Shown here piece after piece: positions 53,432 to 62,901 of a stretch of DNA of 64,000 nucleotides; positions within the stretch are counted from its first letter, which is position 1; every line of letters starts with the position of its first letter. Where the stretch lies: the NCBI GenBank assembly GCA_964446835.1, contig CAYUQT010000002.1, forward strand, positions 62,001 through 126,000. The letters are read 5' to 3'. The DNA comes from CAYUQT01 sp964446835 (GTDB lineage Bacteria > Planctomycetota > Phycisphaerae > UBA1845 > JAFGLZ01). A program made the translations under genes and the position numbers. The notes under the pieces were generated by a model. That model searched no databases. It had not been told where the DNA came from and saw nothing but the letters and a program-made list of their open reading frames with translations.

Positions 53432-54708
53432 CCCATCACGTCCACCCAACGACCGGGGGAAAAGATCCCCGTTGGATCAAAGGTCTTCTTCATTCGCCGC
53501 ATCAGGGACACGTCTCCCACGGCAGGCTGCCATACCTCAACCTTGGCTGTCTGTGGGAAAGACCGCCAGTGAATCTGCCCCCCACCGTCGGCTGCCGCAG
53601 CCGACAGGTCCTCGGCCGCCTCCACCGCAGACGCGATCTCCGAGCGCCCGTAGACCACGCCGCTGCCCGCATGCGCCAGGGTACGGAAGCCCCGCTCCCC
53701 CGCCCACGCCATGAAGGCTGCCACATGAGAACTCTTCATCGTCGCCTTGAACGACACGAGTGATACCTTGCCCGGCCATTCCCGCAGGGCATCATAGAGC
53801 GCCACCGCCCGCCCCTCTTCCAGCACCTCCAGAGACGAGGACAGCGTCCGGCGATATTCGTCGAACTGCCTCTCGATGGCCTCCGGACACTCTTCGATGC
53901 CCACGACCAGGGTCCAGTCGCCCTCGCCGACGGCCGCGATCAGATCCGGGGCTCCCATCGGACGCACCAACTCCAACAAGACCGGCCGCGTCCGACCGCT
54001 CATGATCGAGTCCAGGCAGGCCTCGGCCTTGTCCCCATCCCCGCACCTCACCACCGCCACCTGAAAGGCCTCGGCCAACGGTTGAAGGCGAAGCGTCATC
54101 TCCGTCAGCACACCCAGCGAGCCGAACGCGCCGATCTGGAGGCGATGCATTCCGAATCCGGCGGCATTCTTGACCACGCGCCCCCCTCCATGAATGAAGG
54201 CGCCGCGCGCGTCGATATACTCCATCCCCACCACGATATCCCGCAGCGTCCCGTGACCGAAGCGAAGCGGTCCGCTGTCGTTCGTGGCCGTGATCCCACC
54301 CAGCGTTGCTCTGTCGGCCATGGGCGGATCCAGGGGCAATCGTTGACGATGCTCGCGCAGCATCGCCGCCATCGAGCCCAGCCGTACGCCCGCCTCCACG
54401 GTGATGGTCAGGTCGCGAGGCTCATGTGTGACGACGCGATTGAGTTTCTCGGTGGAAAGAACCAGCATCCTCCCACGCGGGCTCGGCGCCCAAGTGAGCT
54501 TGGTCCCCCCTCCTCGCGGCAGAATGCCCAGGCGCGAGTCTGCCGCCACTCGAACCACCTCCGCCGCCTGGTCGCGATCCGCCGGAATCGCCACCAACAG
54601 AGGCGTGAACCCCTCTGTACCGTAAGGGCGGACGTCGGCACCGGTCAGCACGGCATCCGGAGTCAGCGTCGACTCCAGACGTCGGAGGATGGCATTCTCA
54701 TCATTCAT
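53428..54708 (-). CDS. glcE: glycolate oxidase FAD-binding subunit GlcE-like
   Basis: A 426-residue FAD-linked oxidase (FAD_binding_4 type). Motifs: LGILPRGGGTKLTWAPSP, the FAD pyrophosphate turn, then DPPMADRATLGGITATNDSGPLRFGHGT and GGRVVKNAAGFGMHRLQIGAFGSLG, typical of GlcE. The C-terminus ends in the FAD-linked oxidase tail KTFDPTGIFSPGRWV. Longer than GlcE of E. coli (350) and nearer to GlcD in length, so it might serve both roles. It runs directly into glcF with a four-base overlap. Confidence 0.87.
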   Translation of the reverse strand: MNDENAILRRLESTLTPDAVLTGADVRPYGTEGFTPLLVAIPADRDQAAEVVRVAADSRLGILPRGGGTKLTWAPSPRGRMLVLSTEKLNRVVTHEPRDLTITVEAGVRLGSMAAMLREHRQRLPLDPPMADRATLGGITATNDSGPLRFGHGTLRDIVVGMEYIDARGAFIHGGGRVVKNAAGFGMHRLQIGAFGSLGVLTEMTLRLQPLAEAFQVAVVRCGDGDKAEACLDSIMSGRTRPVLLELVRPMGAPDLIAAVGEGDWTLVVGIEECPEAIERQFDEYRRTLSSSLEVLEEGRAVALYDALREWPGKVSLVSFKATMKSSHVAAFMAWAGERGFRTLAHAGSGVVYGRSEIASAVEAAEDLSAAAADGGGQIHWRSFPQTAKVEVWQPAVGDVSLMRRMKKTFDPTGIFSPGRWVDVMG

Positions 54709-54840
54709 CGCAGCCCCACCGTAGGACCATGGTCATCAGTCCGGTCCCTGCACCGGCCAGAGGATCCCGGAGGTCAGATTGTACCAAGGTTCAAACCACT
54801 CGCTCAATCGGCATTTGTCACGCAAGAACGCGCCTCGATC

Positions 54841-57450
54841 CTATGTCGCCGGAGTGTATTCCGTCTTGGCGACCTCGATCCTGCCCTGCTTGACCTCGAT
54901 AAACGGCTTTCCGCTCTTGACGCCCACGACACCATAGCCAGTCGCCGTCGAGAGGAAGCACCGGAAATCACCTCGAATACTCGGTTTCAAGTGGAGCACC
55001 CTCTCCACCGCATCGTACCGGGCACCACTCAACCCCTGGAGCAGGGCATACGAGGACATGGCTCGCGCATACCAGTGGCCGCACTCATATTCGTTGAACG
55101 GATTCCGAATACGCCCATCGTATCGGTCTCGGCACGCCCGAACGACATCCAACCCCTCTTTGACCATGCCCATCATCATCAGGTGCGAGGCCACCTGATA
55201 CTCGATGCCCGTCCACACCTCGTCGCTGTACACGAACGGCAGCGACAGCTTGCCACCCTTCGGCCATGTACAGAGCAGCAGTCCGCCCTCAGCCCCGACA
55301 GCGTACGAGGGACGCTGCGGATTCGCATGTTCGGACAGGTCGTCGCGCAGGTTGTACTTGTGGACCGCCTTGAGGTGCGAACACACCTTCTTCGAATCGA
55401 GCACCTGCCCAGCCCCGCAAACCAGCGCCATCCACGAGCCCAATACCCCATCGGACAGGCACCCGTTGCCGTACTGGTACTTCGGCCCCTCTTTCTTGAG
55501 CAGCTCCGCCGCCTCAGGCGAATACCCGCCTCCCATCCCATGAAGATCGAGCGGACTCTTAGCCACGAGCCCCTCCCACTGGATCTTCTGGATGAAGTAC
55601 TCGCCATTGAACAGATCCGTCTCGGCCAGACGCGTCCCCTTCTCGATCAGCACCTGATACGACGACACATCCTGATTCAGCGCCTTGCCCATGAGCATTA
55701 CGGCCGTCAGGGCACCCATATAGAAACTAGTACACATCCCGTCGGGGCCCCAGAATTCGATGTCGTACGTATTGTGATGAGGCTCTTCCACCATGCCCTT
55801 GCGCTTGGGGTCCCACGTCTCGATGCAGTAATCGATGCTCTGCCTGACCTTCGGCCACAGCCGCCGCAGCCAGGCCTGATCACCACTGATACGCCATTCG
55901 CGATAGACCTTCATGATCCCGCCGAGCTGGCCGTCCGCCGCGGCATGGAAGTTGTGATCCGGTTCGCGGATCGGCAGACAACTCCGGAACGTCTGATGCC
56001 CCCGGCTGTCCTGACTGACCTCGAACTCTGTCTCTCGTAGAGATCGTTCGAGATTCGGAAACAGATGCGGAATGGCCTGGGCGTAGTTCCACACGTGCGT
56101 GCATGAGCCGTGACAGCAACCATCGCCGTCCGAACAGCCTTCCCAGTTCCACAGCCGGCCGTCGGCCTGACGCAGGACCGTCGGCGACTTGAGGATTGTC
56201 AGATTGGCGGCCACCGCCTCGATCACCTCCGCTGGAAGGGTGCTGTCGTAGAAGCAGTCGCTGAACCGGTTGGCATTCTTGCGAAGGCTGTCGTAGTTGT
56301 CCCTCCAATAGGCGGCCACGGCCCCAATATCCTTGAAGCGTCCCGCATACCACGGCACGTGATGCCCCGGAGCCGATGGCTTGGGAATCACGCCTGCGAC
56401 CTTCGGGTCCCCTCCCTGGCGCAGCCGGGTCTCGCCTGCAAACCACGAGAGCTGCACGACGACGGTCTTCGACTTGCCCGGCGCCAACTTCATCGGCACG
56501 AACACGGTCGCACCCGGCGATGGCCCGCCTTGAGACGTCGCGCTTCGATCGTAGCAGGCCCCCTCCTGTACGTCCTTCCACGCCATGGTCAGGGGGTCCC
56601 ACCACCCGCCCCGAAACCAGGCCAGATTCACCTTGGCCTTGGCGTCGGTCACCGACACGCAGAATGCCCCCTGTTCCCAAGCCCTGTCCTTGGGGCCGTC
56701 ATCTCTAAGCACGAACCCGCCCGGAGCTGAACGCACTGAGGGGCGTCCCTGGTGCACACCCATGAAGTTCTTGGCGTTGAACGAAAAGACCGCCTCCACC
56801 GCCGTCTTCCTGCGGTTCCTGAACCGATACTCCAAGGCCGCCACCGGCAGGCTGGAATTGTCGGCATCCAATGGTTCAAAAGGGCTCCAGCCCGTGATCT
56901 CCAGGTCCAGCGGAACCTTCGGGTCTGAGAGCGCCACGGTCGCAAACGGAAACCGCGTCTTGAAGCTCGCCCGGCGGAATCGCGGTAGTCCGTAGGTCTT
57001 GCCCGATGCCCCGTTACCGCAACCCGGCTGTCCGAAGACCTTCCATCCCGGAACTGGCCCCTCCAATACCCGAGCGATATTGGGCTTGCCTTTCACGCAA
57101 ATCGCCGCAAAGACCGGCGGCTCGTTGAAGACATCGGGCTTATTGCGCAGCGAGACGTGCGACAATGCGCCGGTGCCCTCCAGGCACACCATGCCCGCCC
57201 CAATGCCACCCATCGGAAACGCGATCCGGCTGAGGCGGTCTCCCTCGTACGCGCTGTTGTATCTCCGTGTCTCGGCCCGGCCGGTGGTTTGGACTCTCGC
57301 ACCAGGCGAATCCACCGTGCCTTGAGATGTCCGACCGGCCTGTGAACACCCGGTCGCCGCAGCAGCCCCCGCTGCCCCCACGGCCACCGCCGTGTGCTTC
57401 AGGAACTCGCGACGGGCCATCGATCTCGAGGAATCACTCGATCGCTTCAT
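54841..57450 (-). CDS. GH116-like glucosidase (GBA2-type, Tat-exported)
   Basis: An 869-residue exported protein. The start, SMARREFLKHTAVAVGAAGAAAATGC, combines a twin-arginine motif with a cysteine that could be lipidated. The N-terminal beta-sandwich has FPMGGIGAGMVCLEGTGALSH, the GH116/DUF608 opening. The (alpha/alpha)6 barrel includes GCCHGSCTHVWNYAQAIPHLFP, AADGQLGGIMKVYREW and the C-terminal SDEVWTGIEYQVASHLMMMGM, all characteristic of GBA2-like beta-glucosidases. GGGAG about six bases before the ATG. Probably cleaves beta-glucosides or glycolipid-type substrates outside the cytoplasm. Confidence 0.85.
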   Translation of the reverse strand: MKRSSDSSRSMARREFLKHTAVAVGAAGAAAATGCSQAGRTSQGTVDSPGARVQTTGRAETRRYNSAYEGDRLSRIAFPMGGIGAGMVCLEGTGALSHVSLRNKPDVFNEPPVFAAICVKGKPNIARVLEGPVPGWKVFGQPGCGNGASGKTYGLPRFRRASFKTRFPFATVALSDPKVPLDLEITGWSPFEPLDADNSSLPVAALEYRFRNRRKTAVEAVFSFNAKNFMGVHQGRPSVRSAPGGFVLRDDGPKDRAWEQGAFCVSVTDAKAKVNLAWFRGGWWDPLTMAWKDVQEGACYDRSATSQGGPSPGATVFVPMKLAPGKSKTVVVQLSWFAGETRLRQGGDPKVAGVIPKPSAPGHHVPWYAGRFKDIGAVAAYWRDNYDSLRKNANRFSDCFYDSTLPAEVIEAVAANLTILKSPTVLRQADGRLWNWEGCSDGDGCCHGSCTHVWNYAQAIPHLFPNLERSLRETEFEVSQDSRGHQTFRSCLPIREPDHNFHAAADGQLGGIMKVYREWRISGDQAWLRRLWPKVRQSIDYCIETWDPKRKGMVEEPHHNTYDIEFWGPDGMCTSFYMGALTAVMLMGKALNQDVSSYQVLIEKGTRLAETDLFNGEYFIQKIQWEGLVAKSPLDLHGMGGGYSPEAAELLKKEGPKYQYGNGCLSDGVLGSWMALVCGAGQVLDSKKVCSHLKAVHKYNLRDDLSEHANPQRPSYAVGAEGGLLLCTWPKGGKLSLPFVYSDEVWTGIEYQVASHLMMMGMVKEGLDVVRACRDRYDGRIRNPFNEYECGHWYARAMSSYALLQGLSGARYDAVERVLHLKPSIRGDFRCFLSTATGYGVVGVKSGKPFIEVKQGRIEVAKTEYTPAT

Positions 57451-57526
57451 GATACTCTCCCTCGCTGGATGTCCTCGTCAGACACCCCTGCGGCCTCCCA
57501 AAGCGTCTCCACCCCTGATCTGCACC

Positions 57527-59326
57527 CTACTTCAGTCCGGCCCGAACGGACTTCAGCCAATCGTTGAAGGCTTGCCCCTCACTGATCTGACTGACGCCCT
57601 CTTTCCGTGCGATCTGCTCGAATCGATCGACCACGGCCTTGAGGGCCTCGCGATCCTGCGGAGTGACTCCCGTCTTAGGGGCGCGAGCAATCTGAACGTA
57701 CATCACCGGCAGTCGAGCAACCTGAACGCGGTGTAACAGAACCGGGTCGTTCCTCACAGCCGCTTCGGCCCGGTCGAAGATCTCCCGGGCCTGAGCCATC
57801 ACCTCGTTCTTGAGATAACCCACGGTGGGCGGACAGTAGATGCCGATGTGATAGGTCGCCTGGCGCACCTGCTGATGGATCAAGTTCACGTACTCGCGGA
57901 TCACCTTTCCCGCGGCCCCATAGTAGCCGTCGCAGAACTCGCCGATCGCCTTGTCGGTATCGTACTGGGGGTCCCAAAGCGTCTTGGCCATCACCCACGT
58001 CCGCAACTCAGCCAGTTCTCCCCCCTTCGTGTAGTAGTCGGCCTCTTCATAGAGACTCGTCACACCGTTGGCGATGAAGAACTGGACGTTCGGCCGCAGC
58101 ACATAGAGGTTCGGAAACGGCATGATGGTATGCGCATAGTTGATCACATAGTCCCAGATGCTCAGCCTCCGACAGATCTGCGACCAGCCCTTGATGTCCC
58201 GAACGAACGACTTGTTGAACTCGTCCGTCCCGAGCGGATGGATGAAGCAGCATTCGATGCTGCACAACCGAACCGTCACATTGGGCCGTGGCTTGACGGT
58301 CTTGGGCGGCTTGCGCGTGTATTGGTAGGCCAGGGTATCGATGATCTTGTCGGGGTAGTCCTTCTCGATGTCCTCGGCGATGGCATTGACGAATTCAAGA
58401 AGAGGCCCGCTCTGAGCTTCTTCGCGCTGGGCGAGGGCATTACAGTTCGGACATGTGCAGTAGTTGTGCCAGTCGTTCTGCGAGACCGAGAAGATCGTCG
58501 CCCGTGGATTGGCCTTGATCCATGTGCGGACCGTTTCCTTGGCCGTCTTGAGCATCTCGGCGTTGGTCAGACAGAGCTGAGATTGATCCTTGATCCGCTT
58601 CCCACCGACCATCGAGAACCATTCCGGATGCGTGGCGAAGTACTTCTCGGGTGGGATCAACGCGTTGAACGTATGGACGAAGTAAGCATAGTCGATCTTG
58701 CCGCCGCGCGTCTGATCGATCTGGGTGAGGGTCCCGTTCATTTTGTTCCGAACAGCCCAGTCGCCGTCCCGACTGTTGGGGTAATCGGTCGCACGATACT
58801 CCAACGCCGGCACGAATCGGCGATCCTGAGGCTTGATCTCAACGCGGCTCCGCTTCGGGACCCGCGAGCATTCCGGCGTGAACCATCGGCAGCCTAGCTC
58901 ATCCTCCAGAAGACTGTAGACGCCATACAGCGTACCCCGGGGACGCCCCCCGACGATGATCACATCATCGCCGATCGTCTTGATGAGATAGCCCTCCAAC
59001 CCCAGGCCCTTGATGTCCATCCCCCCGGCAACCTTACTCAAACCAGCCCCGGGCCCCACGAATACCCGCTTGCCCTCGACGGCTAGATCGTCTGTCACGA
59101 TCTTCAGCTTCGCCCCGCTGATCTCCTGCAAGAACCTCTGAAGTTCCTCGGCAGCATGCTTTTCAGGCGCCGCGGCGTCTTTGGCGATCACGATGGTGTA
59201 TATCGATTGTCCCCCGTCGGCCAGAACACTGGTCGCAGCGAGGGTCACCGGGGTCTGAACGAGCAAAGGCCATACTCCACATACTCCGAGGGCTATTCCA
59301 ACGATACATCGACATGCACTCTTCAT
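57527..59326 (-). CDS. secreted DUF4838 protein
   Basis: A 599-residue exported protein with signal peptide MKSACRCIVGIALGVCGVWP. The N-terminal domain (YTIVIAKDAAAPEKHAAEELQRFLQEISG) resembles the alpha-glucuronidase-like or GH20 N-domain. The long central part contains RPRGTLYGVYSLLEDELGCRWFTPECS, then SVSQNDWHNYCTCPNCNALAQ with a Cys-Cys pair, and the C-terminal DUF4838 region (TVRLCSIECCFIHPL). The family occurs in polysaccharide-utilising bacteria beside glycosidases; activity is not established. AAGGA lies 11 bases before the ATG. Confidence 0.82.
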   Translation of the reverse strand: MKSACRCIVGIALGVCGVWPLLVQTPVTLAATSVLADGGQSIYTIVIAKDAAAPEKHAAEELQRFLQEISGAKLKIVTDDLAVEGKRVFVGPGAGLSKVAGGMDIKGLGLEGYLIKTIGDDVIIVGGRPRGTLYGVYSLLEDELGCRWFTPECSRVPKRSRVEIKPQDRRFVPALEYRATDYPNSRDGDWAVRNKMNGTLTQIDQTRGGKIDYAYFVHTFNALIPPEKYFATHPEWFSMVGGKRIKDQSQLCLTNAEMLKTAKETVRTWIKANPRATIFSVSQNDWHNYCTCPNCNALAQREEAQSGPLLEFVNAIAEDIEKDYPDKIIDTLAYQYTRKPPKTVKPRPNVTVRLCSIECCFIHPLGTDEFNKSFVRDIKGWSQICRRLSIWDYVINYAHTIMPFPNLYVLRPNVQFFIANGVTSLYEEADYYTKGGELAELRTWVMAKTLWDPQYDTDKAIGEFCDGYYGAAGKVIREYVNLIHQQVRQATYHIGIYCPPTVGYLKNEVMAQAREIFDRAEAAVRNDPVLLHRVQVARLPVMYVQIARAPKTGVTPQDREALKAVVDRFEQIARKEGVSQISEGQAFNDWLKSVRAGLK

Positions 59327-59539
59327 ACCCCGTCACTTCCTTTCTTGCGGCCCTCCTCGATGGCCTTTGCAGACCGTCGATGAGTAACCCACGGCGCACG
59401 GAGGGTCCCTTGCCTCCGCATCATCCCCCTGATCAGGCGACATGATAGGGTCCAGGTCCTCAGAGACTCAATAGCCTCGCAGGAAGCCCCATCGAGGTCT
59501 CCTGACTTCTGAGGCCATCATTCCCTCGATCCACATGCA

Positions 59540-61234
59540 TCACACCCTGAACATCGCCCCCAATCGGCGCCCAAGCAGAAGCGATGTGCCCACAATCGTC
59601 ACCGTCAGCAGTGTCATCGCCCACACGCCGAGAGCGCTGGCGAGATAGCGACCCTCTCCCAGCAGGCCGAACAGGTCGTAGATCGCCTTGGTAATCGGAT
59701 AGTGCACACCGCGTTGGGCCAGCATCAACGAATCGGACACCTCGAGCATCGCAAACGAGAACGCCAGCAAGGCGCCCGCCATCAGGTTGGCCGCGATCAG
59801 CGGCAGAACAATCTTGCGGACCGTCCGAAGGGGTGATGCACCCAAATTGAGGGCTGCCTCCTCCAGACTGATAGACATCTGCTGTAATCCCGCCGTGGCC
59901 GAACGAACCACATAGGGCAGCCGACGCACGGCATACGCGATCACCAATAGAATCGTGGGGTCCTCTCGCGGATCCAGAAATGCCATGACCTCTCCCTGCC
60001 GCGTCATGGCCAGGTACCCAAAGGCCAATACCACACCCGGAACCGCCAGAGGCAACATGGCCATCGTGTCCAGAAGGCCCCGCCCCGGGAGGTTGCTGCG
60101 AACCACAACATACGCGATGGCGATACCGAGAATCAGGTCGACGATCATCGACAAAGAGGCATAGGTGATGCTGTTGCCGATGCTGACAATCGTCAGCTTG
60201 TGTGACAGGGCCTCACGGTAGTGATGCAACGTCATGCGCGGAGGCAGGATCGTCTGATACCACCCATCGCCGAATGAGTTCAGAATCACCCCGACATGCG
60301 GAATGATCGCCAGCCCGATCAACAGCACAAACGGGAGCGCCACCGCCACCCCCTTCGGTCCCCGGAGCCGCCGGGGCGGGCGCACGGCCGTCGCCTTCGC
60401 CATCATGGCGTAAGCTTTGCGGCCAAAGAGCACCCTGCCCGCGAGATACAGCAGTACCGTCACGCCCAGAACCACCACGGTCAGCGCATACGGAAACGGG
60501 TTGTCACCGATTTCCTCGATCCCCTCGAACACCTGAACCGGAGTCACCCTCATGTAGTCGAGCATCAGCGGGGTGCCTAACTCCGTGAAGCTCCAGATGA
60601 ACACCAGCGTTCCGCCGGCGAACAACCCCGGCATGATCAGCGGCAACACAATCCGCCGAAACCGTTGAAACCCCACACAACCGAGGTTCTCCGCCGCCTC
60701 CAGCATGGCCGGATCGACATTAGCCAATGCTGCCGAGGCATTCAGATACATGATCGGATACAGATGCAACGCCTCGATGACCACAACGCCCCAGAATCGC
60801 CCCCGGCCGAGCCAATCGATCGTCTGCTGGTCGCCAAGAACTCCCAGCGCCGACAGCAGTGCATTGAGCGCCCCGGACTGCCCCAGGATCTGCCGCATTC
60901 CGATCGCCCCGACAAACGGCGGCAGGATCATCGGCACAAGCAACAGGCCCGTCAGCAGCCCCTTGCCTCTGAATTCATACCGATCTGCCAATACCGCCAT
61001 CGGTATCGTCATCAGGAGGACGAGCACGGTGGTCGCCACGGCGATTTCAAAGGAATTGATGAACCCCTCCAGATAGACCGGACTCCGGAAGACCTCGAGA
61101 ATGAACCGCCCCGTCAACCGCCCGTCGTGATAGAAGCTGCCTCGCAGTGTCTGAAAGATCGGCCAGACAAAGAAGATGCCGAAGAAGGCACCGATTAGAA
61201 CCGCGATCAAGATGGCACTTCGTCGCGGAATCAT
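59540..61234 (-). CDS. iron(III)-type ABC transporter permease (FbpB/ThiP-like)
   Basis: A 564-residue inner-membrane protein with about 12 membrane helices, made of two fused permease halves. Each has the EAA-type loop: EAAENLGCVGFQRFRRIVLPLIMPG in the first half and EEAALNLGASPLRTVRKIVLPLIAAN in the second, where the ATPase docks. It belongs to the Fe3+/thiamine family of ABC importers. The ATG overlaps the stop of the binding-protein gene (ATGA), so the two are translationally coupled. Confidence 0.88.
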   Translation of the reverse strand: MIPRRSAILIAVLIGAFFGIFFVWPIFQTLRGSFYHDGRLTGRFILEVFRSPVYLEGFINSFEIAVATTVLVLLMTIPMAVLADRYEFRGKGLLTGLLLVPMILPPFVGAIGMRQILGQSGALNALLSALGVLGDQQTIDWLGRGRFWGVVVIEALHLYPIMYLNASAALANVDPAMLEAAENLGCVGFQRFRRIVLPLIMPGLFAGGTLVFIWSFTELGTPLMLDYMRVTPVQVFEGIEEIGDNPFPYALTVVVLGVTVLLYLAGRVLFGRKAYAMMAKATAVRPPRRLRGPKGVAVALPFVLLIGLAIIPHVGVILNSFGDGWYQTILPPRMTLHHYREALSHKLTIVSIGNSITYASLSMIVDLILGIAIAYVVVRSNLPGRGLLDTMAMLPLAVPGVVLAFGYLAMTRQGEVMAFLDPREDPTILLVIAYAVRRLPYVVRSATAGLQQMSISLEEAALNLGASPLRTVRKIVLPLIAANLMAGALLAFSFAMLEVSDSLMLAQRGVHYPITKAIYDLFGLLGEGRYLASALGVWAMTLLTVTIVGTSLLLGRRLGAMFRV

Positions 61235-62868
61235 CGTCCTGCCACCTTCTCGATCGCCCGCTTTCGGGCTTCCTTATAGCTGTTGCGGAAGAACTCCGTC
61301 CACTCCCGGGACACCTCCACGGCCTTTAGCTTGTCTCGAAGGTTGACCTTCTCCGCCTGTTCGTAGGTCAACGGCATTCGCTCCATGAGGGCCACCGCCT
61401 CCCTGCATTTGTCGGGACCACCCGCCGCCAGGACGTCCGACCATGCCGCCACCAGTTCCTCATGGGTATCCAGACACATCGCCCGGATGAATATGCGGAT
61501 GAAATCGAAAAGACCCGCCGTCCATCGCGGAACATAGGTGAACTCCGAGGCCGCATCGTACGGATTCGTGTCGTCCTCCACCGTCCACGGCTTGTGGGCA
61601 TCTGTATAGAGGTCCCGACGAATCGGCGGGCGATGGAGCGCGTACTTGGTCGGTCCACCGGGAACACCCACCCGATAGCTCCACAGACGTTGCCCCTCCA
61701 GCGTCAGTGAGAAGTAAATGAACCGTTTGGCGATCTCGGCCTGAGGCGCCCCCCGAAACATGGCGACCGGATCCATGCTCACACTCGATCCCCCGATGGG
61801 CGTGATGTACCCCATGCGACGGGTGCCGTCCTGTCGAAGGGCGCCACCGGATTCAAAGCGTCCGAAAAAGTCGATGCACATACCTGCCACCGAGTTGCCC
61901 TGAGCAACGTCAACGGCAACCTTGGGCGCATAGTTCGTGAAGTATCGTGCATTGCCCGAAATCCGTTGGATGAGTCTCATCCCCGTCCAGAAACCCGCCT
62001 CGACGGCCTCACGCTCCTGCTCGGCACCCAACCGGTCGACCTTCAGCCCCCGGCACCGATTGCGGATCTCCGATGCGACCTGCTGCTGAATCAGCATCTC
62101 GAAGGCCTTGTTCGACGAACCGCTCTTGGCCGGGTCCGCCAGACCGATCGCACCGAGGAAACGGGCATCCGCCAGATCGCTCCACTGACTCGGAGGACGG
62201 TCGATGCCCAGCCGTCGCAGTCCGTCATAGTTGAAGCAGATCCCGAAGCAGGTCAGGCACGTCCCGTAGTAGCGGTCCTGGGTGTCGTACAGAACCTCGC
62301 CGCCCACCATCTGCGGCATCACCTCCGGCCGCAGCATTTCCGGGTGCTCCCTCGCCAGCCCGCAGGGAACCAGATTTCCCATCCGAGCCTGCTTGTCTAC
62401 GTCGTACCATCCCCCGCCGAAAAGCAGGTCGATGCCAATGCCGACGTTCGATTCCAGGAAGGCCCTGCGCGCCTCGACGACCTCCTGAGGAGTCCCGGGC
62501 GGTGGCCGGGTCGGATCGATGCGGGGATTCGCAAACCCGGATTCGATCGCCGGTGTCCATCGCCTCCCGAGGTGCCCTGTCCAATAAGCCCTGAACGACG
62601 CGACGTATTCTGCAGCGACATAGCGCACGATGTCGCTGGTCCCCCCACCGATGAACCGCCAGTCCATGCGAACAGGCTTCCCGTAATGTGCCCGGTGCCA
62701 GCGGCTGAACGCCACCTCATACTCGTAGCGAATGGACTCGTTGTGGGGAGACAGGGCCGCGACAATCGGCACGTCCGGAGCATACTGAACCTGGGAGGGA
62801 CGGAGCAGATAGGGGATGCCCAGTACGATCGCCATCAGGCCTATGACCAGTGCACCGCGAGCCGCCAA
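61231..62868 (-). CDS. ABC transporter substrate-binding protein, membrane-anchored
   Basis: A 545-residue solute-binding protein of the Fe3+/polyamine-type family. Its N-terminus (LVIGLMAIVLGIPYLL) is an uncleaved-looking helix rather than a lipobox. The periplasmic domain begins IVAALSPHNESIRYEYEVAFSRWHRAHY and contains DIVRYVAAEYVASFRAYW and KSGSSNKAFEMLIQQQ, family-like in the binding cleft. Start TTG (62866-62868) is tentative; an internal ATG 11 codons later is also possible. It is larger than usual for this family. Substrate unknown. Confidence 0.75.
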   Translation of the reverse strand: MAARGALVIGLMAIVLGIPYLLRPSQVQYAPDVPIVAALSPHNESIRYEYEVAFSRWHRAHYGKPVRMDWRFIGGGTSDIVRYVAAEYVASFRAYWTGHLGRRWTPAIESGFANPRIDPTRPPPGTPQEVVEARRAFLESNVGIGIDLLFGGGWYDVDKQARMGNLVPCGLAREHPEMLRPEVMPQMVGGEVLYDTQDRYYGTCLTCFGICFNYDGLRRLGIDRPPSQWSDLADARFLGAIGLADPAKSGSSNKAFEMLIQQQVASEIRNRCRGLKVDRLGAEQEREAVEAGFWTGMRLIQRISGNARYFTNYAPKVAVDVAQGNSVAGMCIDFFGRFESGGALRQDGTRRMGYITPIGGSSVSMDPVAMFRGAPQAEIAKRFIYFSLTLEGQRLWSYRVGVPGGPTKYALHRPPIRRDLYTDAHKPWTVEDDTNPYDAASEFTYVPRWTAGLFDFIRIFIRAMCLDTHEELVAAWSDVLAAGGPDKCREAVALMERMPLTYEQAEKVNLRDKLKAVEVSREWTEFFRNSYKEARKRAIEKVAGR

Positions 62869-62901
62869 GTGATCCGCACCTCTCTGAAGAGGGTTCGCTT
62901 A

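Noticed and set aside
54082..56040. A 652-residue open frame on the plus strand opposite glcE and GH116.
   Set aside because: Shadow frame, rich in Arg, His and Pro with no domain signal; the minus-strand genes have motifs and starts.
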